Below, in pieces: positions 36,053 through 43,002 of a DNA stretch of 44,636 bases (positions are counted from its first letter, which is position 1; every line of letters starts with the position of its first letter). This DNA comes from Roseateles toxinivorans (GTDB lineage: Bacteria > Pseudomonadota > Gammaproteobacteria > Burkholderiales > Burkholderiaceae_C), in the NCBI GenBank assembly GCA_945898095.1, contig CAMDHE010000024.1:1-44636 (forward strand), written 5' to 3'. The notes beneath the pieces were generated by a model. That model was not told where the DNA came from and searched no databases. It saw only the letters and a list, made by a program, of their open reading frames with translations. The position numbers were made by a program, and so were the translations under genes.

Positions 36053-37096
36053 TCAAGCCGGAAAGTTGTCGGGGAATTTGGCCTTGCTCCTGGCCTCGGC
36101 AGCGCTGATCAGCCGGCGCTTGACCAGCTCGGCCAGATTCTGATCCAGCGTCTGCATGCCCTGGCTGTTGCCAGTCTGGATCGCCGAATACATCTGCGCC
36201 ACCTTGTTCTCGCGGATCAAATTACGGATCGCCGAGTTGCCCAGCATGATTTCATGCGCCGCAACCCGCCCCGATCCATCGTGCAGCTTGCACAGGCTTT
36301 GCGAGATCACCGCCACCAGAGACTCTGACACCATCGCGCGCACCATCTCTTTCTCGGCCGCCGGGAACACGTCGACGATCCGGTCGACCGTCTTGGCAGC
36401 GCTGCTGGTATGCAGGGTGCCAAAGACCAGATGCCCGGTTTCGGCCGCAGTCAAGGCCAACCGGATCGTCTCCAGATCGCGCATCTCGCCGATCAGCACG
36501 GCATCCGGGTCTTCACGCAGGGCCGAACGCAGCGCGTTGGCAAAACTCAGCGTATGCGGCCCGACCTCGCGCTGATTGACCAGGCATTTTTTCGATTCAT
36601 GGACGAATTCGATCGGATCCTCGATCGTCAGGATATGGCCATATTCGTTTTCATTCAGATGGTTGACCATCGCCGCCAGCGTGGTCGATTTGCCCGAGCC
36701 GGTGGGCCCTGTTACCAGCACCAAGCCGCGCGGCCGCAGCGACAACTCGCCAAAGACCTTCGGCGCGTTCAATTGTTCGAGCGAAAGGATCTTCGACGGA
36801 ATGGTCCGGAACACCGCACCGGAACCGCGGTTCTGGTTGAAGGCGTTGACGCGGAATCGTGCCAGCCCCTGGATCTCGAACGAGAAGTCGACTTCCAGCG
36901 CCTCTTCGTAATGCTTGCGCTGCGTATCGTTCATGATGTCGTAGATCATCTCGTGCACCTGTTTGTGCTCGAGCGCTTCGACATTGATGCGCCGCACATC
37001 GCCGTTGACACGAATCATCGGCGGCAGGCCCGCCGAGATATGCAGGTCGGAAGCCTTGTTCTTGACCGAAAATGCCAGCAGTTGTGTGATGTCCAT
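36053..37096 (-). CDS. pilT: Type IV pilus retraction ATPase PilT
   Basis: Cytoplasmic hexameric ATPase that depolymerises type IV pili, 347 aa from the ATG at 37096. Signatures: MDITQLLAFSVKNKASDLHISAGLPPMIRVNGD, Walker A GPTGSGKSTT, Asp box ILTIEDPIEFVH, Walker B AVLIGEMRDLETIRLALTAAETGH and the PilT-specific end region AIRNLIRENKVAQMYSAIQTG, which contains the AIRNLIRE motif needed for retraction. There is no zinc-cysteine module, unlike GspE. Divergent from yggS across 27 bases. Confidence 0.97.
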   Translation of the reverse strand: MDITQLLAFSVKNKASDLHISAGLPPMIRVNGDVRRINVEALEHKQVHEMIYDIMNDTQRKHYEEALEVDFSFEIQGLARFRVNAFNQNRGSGAVFRTIPSKILSLEQLNAPKVFGELSLRPRGLVLVTGPTGSGKSTTLAAMVNHLNENEYGHILTIEDPIEFVHESKKCLVNQREVGPHTLSFANALRSALREDPDAVLIGEMRDLETIRLALTAAETGHLVFGTLHTSSAAKTVDRIVDVFPAAEKEMVRAMVSESLVAVISQSLCKLHDGSGRVAAHEIMLGNSAIRNLIRENKVAQMYSAIQTGNSQGMQTLDQNLAELVKRRLISAAEARSKAKFPDNFPA

Positions 37097-37123
37097 ATTC
37101 AGACCTGAAAGCCCAAAGCCATT

Positions 37124-37816
37124 ATGGCGACGATCCCCGAAAACCTTAACGACACCCTGACCCGGATTGAGGCGGCATGCCGGGCTGCCGGCAGGCCAGT
37201 CGACAGCGTCGCCTTGCTGGTCGTCAGCAAGACCCAGGCAGCGGCTGCAATCCGCCAGGCTCATGCCGCCGGCGCGCGCAGCTTCGGCGAAAACTATGTC
37301 CAGGAAGCGCTCGACAAGATCGCCGCCCTGGCTGACCTGCAGCCTTCGATCGAATGGCATCTGATCGGCCCGCTGCAAAGCAACAAGACGCGCGTCGTGG
37401 CGGCCAGCTTCGACTGGGTGCATTCGGTCGACCGGCTGAAAACTGCCCAGCGCTTGTCAGAACAGCGCCCTGCCCACCTGCCACCGTTGAACCTTTGTCT
37501 GCAGGTCAACATCAGCGGCGAAGCCAGCAAGAGTGGCTTGTTGCCTGCCGACTTGCTGCCGCTGGCGCTGGCTGTTGCGGCATTGCCGCGGGTCAAGCTG
37601 CGCGGCCTGATGGCGATCCCCGAACCGGCCGGCAGCTTCGAAGCACAGCGTGCGCCACACCGGGCCTTGCACGAGTTGCTGCTGCGCTTGAATCAAGCCG
37701 GGCTCGGGCTCGACACCTTGTCGATGGGCATGAGCGCCGACCTCGAAGCCGCCGTGGCCGAAGGCTCGACCCTGGTGCGTGTCGGCACAGCGATTTTCGG
37801 CGCCAGGCCGGCTTGA
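37124..37816 (+). CDS. yggS: PLP homeostasis protein YggS
   Basis: 230 aa PLP-binding protein with an alanine-racemase-like barrel and no known catalysis, needed for vitamin B6 and amino-acid balance. The PLP lysine is K36 in VALLVVSKTQ. Family stretches: FGENYVQEALDKI, EWHLIGPLQSNKTR, VHSVDRLKTAQRLSE, LQVNISGEASKSG and LSMGMSADLEAAVAEGSTLVRVG with the phosphate-site serine. The yggS/pilT divergent pair is common in proteobacteria. Confidence 0.95.
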   Translation: MATIPENLNDTLTRIEAACRAAGRPVDSVALLVVSKTQAAAAIRQAHAAGARSFGENYVQEALDKIAALADLQPSIEWHLIGPLQSNKTRVVAASFDWVHSVDRLKTAQRLSEQRPAHLPPLNLCLQVNISGEASKSGLLPADLLPLALAVAALPRVKLRGLMAIPEPAGSFEAQRAPHRALHELLLRLNQAGLGLDTLSMGMSADLEAAVAEGSTLVRVGTAIFGARPA

Positions 37817-37839
37817 CCTGCTGACCGCCTAGCGCCCGG

Positions 37840-37902
37840 CAAACTTGCCAGCGCCAGCAACTTGCCGACAAATCCGGCGCCGCTGAGAATCAAAATCTTC
37901 AC
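37840..37902 (-). pseudogene. Remnant of an NAD-dependent epimerase/dehydratase-type gene (N-terminus only)
   Basis: A GTG at 37902 overlaps the hyi stop (GTGA), the usual sign of a coupled next gene. The reading frame starts [20 protein letters not shown], a complete Rossmann opening strand and GxGxxG turn as in short-chain/epimerase proteins. After about 20 codons the similarity ends and the DNA runs into the 3' end of yggS on the other strand. A full gene of about 300 codons has evidently been lost. In known hyi-linked operons such a gene is often a D-erythronate dehydrogenase, which is the inferred identity. Confidence 0.55.
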
Positions 37903-38708
37903 CGGGGCTGGCTTGTTGTCGATGCCTTGCAGGCCTGCAACCAAGCCAGACCGGCGCTGGTTCCGGCGCGTGGCCGGTACTCGCAGCCGATATAGCCTTG
38001 CCAGCCGAGCAGGTCGAGCTGTTCGAACAGATAGGGGTAATTCAGCTCACCCTGATTGGGCTCATGCCGGTCGGGTACGCCGGCGATCTGCAGATGCCCG
38101 ACCCGGCCAGTCGGCAGGTATTGGCGCAGCTTCATCGCTACATCGCCTTCGACGATCTGGCAATGGTAAAGATCCATCTGCACCTTCAGATTGGGCGCGC
38201 CGATCTGCTCGACGATTTGATGCGCCTCGCCCTGACGGTTCAGCAGATAGCCGGGCATGTCGCGGGTGTTGATCGGTTCGATCAGCAAGTCGAGCCCTGC
38301 TGACGCGGCCTCGCGCGCCGCCCAAGCCAGATTCTCCAGATAAACCTCGCGCAATGCGGCGCGAGCGATACCCGCAGGCATCAGCCCGGCCATCACATGC
38401 AGGCGCGGGCATCGCAGCGCCAGCGCGTAGGGCAAAGCCTGCTCGAGGATGCCGCGACGGAACTCATCGCGTCGCTCGGCCAGACAGGCAATGCCGCGCT
38501 CGCCGCCAGCGAAGTCGCCGGGTGGCGCATTGAACAGCACTTGCTGCAGACCGTTGTCGGCCAGACGACTGGCGATCTCGGCTGGCTCAAAGTCATAGGG
38601 AAACAGGAACTCGACCGCCTCGAAGCCATCGGCGGCGGCGGCGGCAAAACGATCGAGGAAGGCATGCTCCGGGTACATCATCGACAAATTGGCGGCAAAG
38701 CGCGGCAT
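37899..38708 (-). CDS. hyi: Hydroxypyruvate isomerase family protein
   Basis: 269 aa TIM-barrel isomerase. Family opening [24 protein letters not shown], then [13 protein letters not shown], the acidic metal/catalytic stretch [17 protein letters not shown] (Glu present), [13 protein letters not shown] and the second glutamate in [24 protein letters not shown]. The family contains hydroxypyruvate isomerase and the 2-oxotetronate isomerase OtnI, which cannot be separated by eye. Upstream, 2 bases away, is a 61-codon gene; downstream is a truncated dehydrogenase start, so the original operon is incomplete. Confidence 0.92.
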   Translation of the reverse strand: MPRFAANLSMMYPEHAFLDRFAAAAADGFEAVEFLFPYDFEPAEIASRLADNGLQQVLFNAPPGDFAGGERGIACLAERRDEFRRGILEQALPYALALRCPRLHVMAGLMPAGIARAALREVYLENLAWAAREAASAGLDLLIEPINTRDMPGYLLNRQGEAHQIVEQIGAPNLKVQMDLYHCQIVEGDVAMKLRQYLPTGRVGHLQIAGVPDRHEPNQGELNYPYLFEQLDLLGWQGYIGCEYRPRAGTSAGLAWLQACKASTTSQPR

Positions 38709-38710
38709 GT

Positions 38711-38896
38711 TCAGCCCCTCGCGCCAAAAGCGCTGTGAAGTCCTTCGATGGTTGCTGCTGCCAACACAGCGACCCGGCCCTGCGGGAGCTTGGCATCGGT
38801 AAATGGCGGGTACAGGGCATCGCCTTCGATGAAGCTGGTGCCACTCGCCAGGGCCTGCAATGCAGTCGGGTAATCCCTTATGCGGTGATCGGTCAT
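38711..38896 (-). CDS. Small hypothetical protein upstream of hyi, 61 aa
   Basis: Not recognised. AAGGA lies 9 bases before the ATG at 38896 (clean reading [14 protein letters not shown]), and the stop is 2 bases before hyi, so it is probably translated as the first gene of the hyi operon. It contains [20 protein letters not shown] and [18 protein letters not shown]; no signal peptide, cysteine pair or membrane segment. It may be a small genuine protein or the shortened relic of a longer one. Confidence 0.5.
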   Translation of the reverse strand: MTDHRIRDYPTALQALASGTSFIEGDALYPPFTDAKLPQGRVAVLAAATIEGLHSAFGARG

Positions 38897-38965
38897 TGAA
38901 TGTCCTTCAGCTTGCGCCAATCATCGCAGCGTAATATGGTCAAAACCTGCAGATGCTGAGATTTG

Positions 38966-39670
38966 ATGAGATTGCTGCTGAATGACTTGCCAAGATTGTT
39001 GCTGCTTTGCTTGGGCTTGCTGGGGCAGGCGGCCCCGGCAGCACCGAAATTCGAAGACAACATTGCCCAGCGTGCGCTGGCCTGTACCGCTTGTCATGGC
39101 GAACAGGGCCGGGCTGCGGCTGACGGCTATTACCCGCGGCTGGCGGGCAAACCGCAGGGCTATCTGTACCGGCAGTTGCTGAACTTCCGCGATGGTCGGC
39201 GTCACTATGGCTTGATGACTGACCTGATCGATCCGCTCAGCGACGCTTACCTGAACGAGCTGGCCGGCTATTTTGCCGGGCTGCATTTGCCCTATCCGGC
39301 GCCACAGCTGTCGACCATGCCCAAGCCGGACCTGGAACGCGGCAGGCAGCTGGTCTTCAATGGCGACCCCGCGCGCAAGCTCCCGGCCTGCGTGTCCTGC
39401 CATGGCGGGAAGCTGACGGGCGCGCAGCAATTCGTCCCCGGCCTGCTGGGCTTGCCGCGCGACTATCTGAATGGCCAGCTCGGCGCCTGGCGCAGCGGCC
39501 AGCGCCGCGCCACAGCGCCCGACTGCATGGCGCAGATCGCCAGGCAGTTGACCGAGGACGAAATCAACTCGATTTCGCAATGGCTGGCGGCGCAAGCGAT
39601 GCCGGCAGACACCAGGCCTGCGGCTGATCTTCCCGCCGCGCCCCCGGTCCGCTGCGGCAGTCTGCAATGA
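38966..39670 (+). CDS. Dihaem cytochrome c, c4/class I type
   Basis: Periplasmic electron carrier, 234 aa, with a signal peptide (LPRLLLLCLGLLGQAAPAAP). Two haem sites CTACH and CVSCH sit in two similar halves, as in cytochrome c4; likely methionine ligands are in the stretches HYGLMTD and a later Met-containing loop. The start is ATG 38966; a TTG directly before it is in frame. Its last bases overlap the start of the trihaem cytochrome gene (ATGA), so the two form a unit. Confidence 0.9.
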   Translation: MRLLLNDLPRLLLLCLGLLGQAAPAAPKFEDNIAQRALACTACHGEQGRAAADGYYPRLAGKPQGYLYRQLLNFRDGRRHYGLMTDLIDPLSDAYLNELAGYFAGLHLPYPAPQLSTMPKPDLERGRQLVFNGDPARKLPACVSCHGGKLTGAQQFVPGLLGLPRDYLNGQLGAWRSGQRRATAPDCMAQIARQLTEDEINSISQWLAAQAMPADTRPAADLPAAPPVRCGSLQ

Positions 39671-40935
39671 AGCGGGTCGGTCTTGCCCTGCTGCTGATGG
39701 CCCTGCTGATGTTGGCGGCGGTTTACCGGCTCAACCACTTCGACGAGGAGCCCCCCAGGATCAGCCCGGCAACTGACCCGGCGGCTGAAATCCAGCGCGG
39801 CGCCTATCTGGCCAAGGCCGGCAACTGCAGCGGCTGCCATAGCAAGCGTGGTGGCGATCCTTTTGCCGGCGGACGGGCGATACCGACACCGTTCGGCAGC
39901 GTCTTTTCGAGCAACCTGACACCCGACCCGGTGACCGGCATCGGCGCTTGGTCAAAGGACGATTTCTGGGCCGCGCTGCACAACGGCCGCAGCCGCGACG
40001 GCCGTTTGTTGACCCCGGCCTTCCCCTTTACCAACTACGCTTTGATGACCCGCGCCGATGCCGATGCGATCTACGCCTATCTGCGCAGCCTGCCCGCTGC
40101 GACCCAGCCGAATCGCCCGCATCAACTGCGTTTCCCCTACGACACCCAGGCCGCGATGGTGTTTTGGCGCGCGCTTTATTTCCGCCCGGCCGTCTATGTT
40201 GACGATCCGCAGCAGAGCCCGGCATGGAACCGCGGCGCCTATCTGACCCAGGGTCTCGGACATTGCAGCGCCTGCCATGCCGCCCGCAACAGCCTCGGTG
40301 CGACACAAGGCCATGGCGATTTTTCCGGCGCCATGCTAGCTGCGCTGGGCTGGTATGCGCCGTCGCTGCATGACAAGGCCGAAGCCAGCGTCGCGGCCTG
40401 GCCCAAACAAGCGGTCAAGGACTGGCTGCGCAGTGGCAGCAACGATCAGGCCAGCGCCCTGGGGCCGATGTCCGAGGTGATTCTGGGCAGCACCAGCCAT
40501 CTGGCCGATGCGGATCTCGACGCGATGGCGGTTTATTTGCAGAGCCTGCCGCAGCATTCCATTGCACCCGAAGTCCAAATCCGCCGGCCTGAATTGAAGC
40601 TGCGCGAGCAAGGCAAACAGCTCTTCGCCGACCATTGCGCCGCCTGCCATGGCGAAAACGGCGAAGGTATCAAGGGTGCTTACCCGGCGCTGGCCGGCAA
40701 CCGCCTGGTGACGATGAACTCACCGGCCAATCTGCTGCGCATCATTCAGCGCGGAGGCTTTGCGCCGGCCACTGCAGGCGTGCCGCGCCCGTTCGGCATG
40801 CCGCCTTTTGCCGGCCTGCTTGACGACCCGCAGATGGCAGCGCTGGCCAGTTATCTGCGCAACGCCTGGGGCAACCAGGCCAGCGATGTGCGCCCGCTCG
40901 ATGTCCTGCATTTGAAAGCGCAAAGGATCGACTGA
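39667..40935 (+). CDS. Trihaem membrane-bound cytochrome c (alcohol/gluconate dehydrogenase subunit type)
   Basis: 422 aa with an N-terminal membrane anchor (LALLLMALLMLAAVYRL) and three haem sites: CSGCH near residue 55, CSACH near 200 and CAACH near 326. The spacing and peptides such as GGRAIPTPFGSVFSSNLTPD, IGAWSKDDFWAALHNGRS and LTPAFPFTNYALMTRADADAIYAYLRSLP are those of the cytochrome subunits that pass electrons from membrane sugar/alcohol dehydrogenases to ubiquinone or an oxidase. No dehydrogenase gene accompanies it here; its partner may be the dihaem protein alone. Confidence 0.92.
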   Translation: MKRVGLALLLMALLMLAAVYRLNHFDEEPPRISPATDPAAEIQRGAYLAKAGNCSGCHSKRGGDPFAGGRAIPTPFGSVFSSNLTPDPVTGIGAWSKDDFWAALHNGRSRDGRLLTPAFPFTNYALMTRADADAIYAYLRSLPAATQPNRPHQLRFPYDTQAAMVFWRALYFRPAVYVDDPQQSPAWNRGAYLTQGLGHCSACHAARNSLGATQGHGDFSGAMLAALGWYAPSLHDKAEASVAAWPKQAVKDWLRSGSNDQASALGPMSEVILGSTSHLADADLDAMAVYLQSLPQHSIAPEVQIRRPELKLREQGKQLFADHCAACHGENGEGIKGAYPALAGNRLVTMNSPANLLRIIQRGGFAPATAGVPRPFGMPPFAGLLDDPQMAALASYLRNAWGNQASDVRPLDVLHLKAQRID

Positions 40936-40973
40936 CAAGACTGGGACAATCGCCGGCAAACACGAAAGAGAAA

Positions 40974-41915
40974 ATGGCCATCCATTGGTTTCCCGGGCAT
41001 ATGAATTCGACCCGGAACGCAATCAACGAACGCATGAAAGCCGGGCTCGATGTGGTGATCGAGTTGCTCGACGCCCGGCTGCCCGGCTCGAGCGCCAATC
41101 CGCTGCTGGCCAAGCTGACCGAAGGCAAGCCGACGCTGAAACTGCTCAACAAGCAGGACCTGGCCGACCCCGAACGCACCGAGATGTGGCTGGCGCATTA
41201 CAACGCAATGCCCGCCACAAGGGCGATCGGCCTCGACGCCAGCATCAAGGCGCCCGCCAAGGCCTTGATTGCCGCTTGCCGCGAGCTCGCGCCGCTGCGC
41301 GGTGGCATGGCCAAGCCGGTGCGGGTGCTGATCTGCGGCATCCCCAATGTCGGCAAGTCGACCTTGATCAACACCATCGCGGCCCGCCGCGCCGCCAAGA
41401 CTGGCGACGAACCCGGCATCACCAAGCTCGAGCAGAAGATCGTGCTCGAAAACGATTTTTACCTCTACGACACGCCCGGCATGCTCTGGCCGCGCATCTC
41501 GGTCGAGCAAAGCGGCTACAACCTGGCCGCCAGCGGCGCGATCGGCCGCAATGCTTTCGACGAGGAAGAAGTGGCGCTGGAGTTGCTGAGCTATCTGCGC
41601 CGGCATTACGCCGGTCAGGTCGAAGAACGCTACAAGCTCGGCGGCGCCGAAGTCATCAGCGGCATCAGCAAGCTCAGCGATGAAGAGTTGCTGGCAGCGA
41701 TCGGGCGCAAGCGCGGCGCGATGCTCAGCGGCGGACGCGTCAATATGCAAAAAGCCGCTGAAGTGCTGGTGTACGAATACCGCACCGCCACCTTGGGCCG
41801 CATCACACTCGAAACACCAGAAGAATTTGCCGTCTGGCAAGCCGCAGCCGAGATCGCCGAGACGCTGCGCAAGGAAAAAAAGAAGAAAAAAGGCGGCGCG
41901 ACGGACCGTGAATAG
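40974..41915 (+). CDS. ylqF: Circularly permuted ribosome-assembly GTPase, RbgA/YlqF type
   Basis: 313 aa. GTPase motifs appear in permuted order: G4 LNKQDLADP near residue 58, G5 region, G1 CGIPNVGKSTL near residue 123, then G3 LYDTPGMLWPR. It opens with HWFPGHMNSTRNAI, as in RbgA, which acts in late 50S subunit maturation. The C-terminus ends in a lysine run (RKEKKKKKGG), a plausible rRNA-binding tail. AAAGAG precedes the ATG. Transcribed with the cytochromes, 38 bases after the trihaem gene. Confidence 0.93.
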   Translation: MAIHWFPGHMNSTRNAINERMKAGLDVVIELLDARLPGSSANPLLAKLTEGKPTLKLLNKQDLADPERTEMWLAHYNAMPATRAIGLDASIKAPAKALIAACRELAPLRGGMAKPVRVLICGIPNVGKSTLINTIAARRAAKTGDEPGITKLEQKIVLENDFYLYDTPGMLWPRISVEQSGYNLAASGAIGRNAFDEEEVALELLSYLRRHYAGQVEERYKLGGAEVISGISKLSDEELLAAIGRKRGAMLSGGRVNMQKAAEVLVYEYRTATLGRITLETPEEFAVWQAAAEIAETLRKEKKKKKGGATDRE

Positions 41916-41968
41916 CTTGATGAGGTGCGGCGAGCCAGCGCCCTACGCTTTCCTGTCGGCTAACTTCG

Positions 41969-42301
41969 TCAGACGATCAGTGATTCGATCCCCTTCATCT
42001 CCACCATTTGAAGGAGCTTTGCAGCCGCGCCACTTGGATGCTTGTTCGCTGTTGGGGATTCCCATTTCTGAACCGTCGACAGGCTGACATTGAGCCACGC
42101 AGCGAAAACCGATTGACTCATTTTGGCAATCACCGTTCGGATCTTCACAACCCTCTCAGGCGCATAGACCGGAGGAACCGCTCCAAGCAGTTTTGTTCGA
42201 GCCAGGTCGGATTTTGAGATCAACCCATAGGCACTCAAGTCAGCAATGGTTTCAAGCAATTCTTTGACCATTCGATCGTTTTCAACCGACTTTGGGTTCA
42301 T
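41969..42301 (-). CDS. HTH antitoxin/regulator of a RelE-type toxin-antitoxin pair
   Basis: 110 aa from the ATG at 42301 (MNPKSVENDRMVKELL); an in-frame start at 42331 lies further inside the toxin end. The C-terminal half carries a Xre-like helix-turn-helix (MSQSVFAAWLNVSLSTVQKWE), the layout of antitoxins placed after a RelE/HigB-type toxin. Its start overlaps the toxin stop by 20 bases, typical of such pairs. Unlike the toxin frame it has no disruption, so it can still bind the palindromic operator at 42857-42877. Confidence 0.85.
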   Translation of the reverse strand: MNPKSVENDRMVKELLETIADLSAYGLISKSDLARTKLLGAVPPVYAPERVVKIRTVIAKMSQSVFAAWLNVSLSTVQKWESPTANKHPSGAAAKLLQMVEMKGIESLIV

Positions 42302-42849
42302 TGCAAATCTCCAGTAAATTTCCGTCATCAATAAGTTGAGTCAGTTTTTTCGCATCAATTGCCTGCAAGCCGCGAGCGACTGTTTTGGCGAGATCCACGA
42401 CCTCTTCAGAAAAGTCAGCGCCGGGTGTGTTCTTTTCTCGACCAACCAGAAAAAAGATCGCCATCGGGTGTCGTATGGCAACAAGGGTGCGGGTCGAACC
42501 GCTCTTGCCCCGCCCATCGATCGCTACTCTTTTCTTGCAGACACCTCCGCCCAAATCTGCCTCATACAAGCCTTGCTGAATTCCCCAAGCTGTCAAGCAA
42601 AGCGCTTGGGATGCTCTGAATGACTCGACGCGAGTGTGTGCAGAGCGGATCGGGATGGGATGCAAGGCGCGTTTTGCGGCCAATAGCGCGGGCTATTGGC
42701 AATAAATGCAACGCAGCAGACCGCCCGAGGCCACGCTCGCACAAGCCGTGAGGGGTTATGCAGAGCATCCCGTGGTCTTTCAGCACCTTCTTCGACCACC
42801 GGGCAAAAGACTTTGTCTTGAAAACTCTTTTTGGCAGCGACTCATCCAT
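42282..42849 (-). pseudogene. RelE/HigB-type toxin gene split by the 164-bp element
   Basis: The N-terminal part, codons 1-25 from the ATG at 42849, reads MDESLPKRVFKTKSFARW then SKKVLKD, the opening of RelE-like toxins. The element follows. The C-terminal part resumes at about 42607 as ALCLTAWGIQQGLYEADLGG, KKRVAIDGRGKSGSTRTLVA and so on to LEICNEPKVG. Joining D to QALC restores the family spacing (K-x-x-L-x-D-x-A-L), implying a net insertion of 166 bases, not a multiple of three. The N-terminal frame runs into the element and ends at 42562; the C-terminal frame has only a TTG start inside the element with no ribosome binding site. The toxin is therefore expected to be inactive. Confidence 0.85.
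42608..42771. mobile_element. 164-bp palindrome-ended element, copy 2, inside the toxin gene
   Basis: Starts GGGATGCTCT and ends AGAGCATCCC; the right 17 bases (GTTATGCAGAGCATCCC) match the left end of copy 1 better than its own left end. It is gap-free against copy 1 (30835-30998), with about 17 differences in 164. Two differences fall in the loop of the inner hairpin (TGCGTG versus CGCGGG) while the 8-bp stem is unchanged; one change in the outer arm (GCATTT to GCGTTT) keeps pairing as G-U. It carries no gene of its own. No clear target-site duplication is visible. Confidence 0.78.
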
Positions 42850-42856
42850 GGAATAA

Positions 42857-42877
42857 CTATAGCATTTTGTGCTATAG
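42857..42877 (-). promoter_or_regulatory. Palindromic operator upstream of the RelE-type locus
   Basis: CTATAGCA and TGCTATAG are perfect 8-base arms with a 5-base spacer, ending 8 bases before the toxin ATG. TATAGT on the minus strand, overlapping the proximal arm, could be the -10 box. This is the usual design of toxin-antitoxin autoregulation by the helix-turn-helix antitoxin. Confidence 0.6.
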
Positions 42878-42909
42878 ATTGGTGGAGGTCATCTGTTTTC
42901 AGTCAGTCC

Positions 42910-42976
42910 GCATGCGAGCCGCCTTGGCGGCGTGGCAATCCATGTTGCCGCGTCGGCATGCCTCCTCGCAATGACG
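42910..42976. repeat. Dispersed-repeat-like structured segment between the two toxin-antitoxin loci
   Basis: Bounded by GCATGC on both sides (42910 and 42956), with inner pairs CCGCC/GGCGG and GGCAA/TTGCC, followed by TCCTCGCAATGACG. Sequences reading GTCATTGCGAGGA...GCGGCAATCCATG are, from memory, common intergenic repeats in many bacteria. Single copy in this window. Confidence 0.5.
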
Positions 42977-43002
42977 AATTCGACAGCATGGACCGCCACG
43001 GC

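Noticed and set aside
37097-37423. N-terminal extension of pilT to 37423
   Set aside because: It overlaps yggS on the other strand; MDITQLLAFSVKNKASDLH at 37096 is the typical start.
42608-42683. Protein frame inside the 164-bp element (AAKRALHPIPIR and its counterpart in copy 1)
   Set aside because: It has only a TTG start without a ribosome binding site; the similarity between copies is explained by the DNA repeat.
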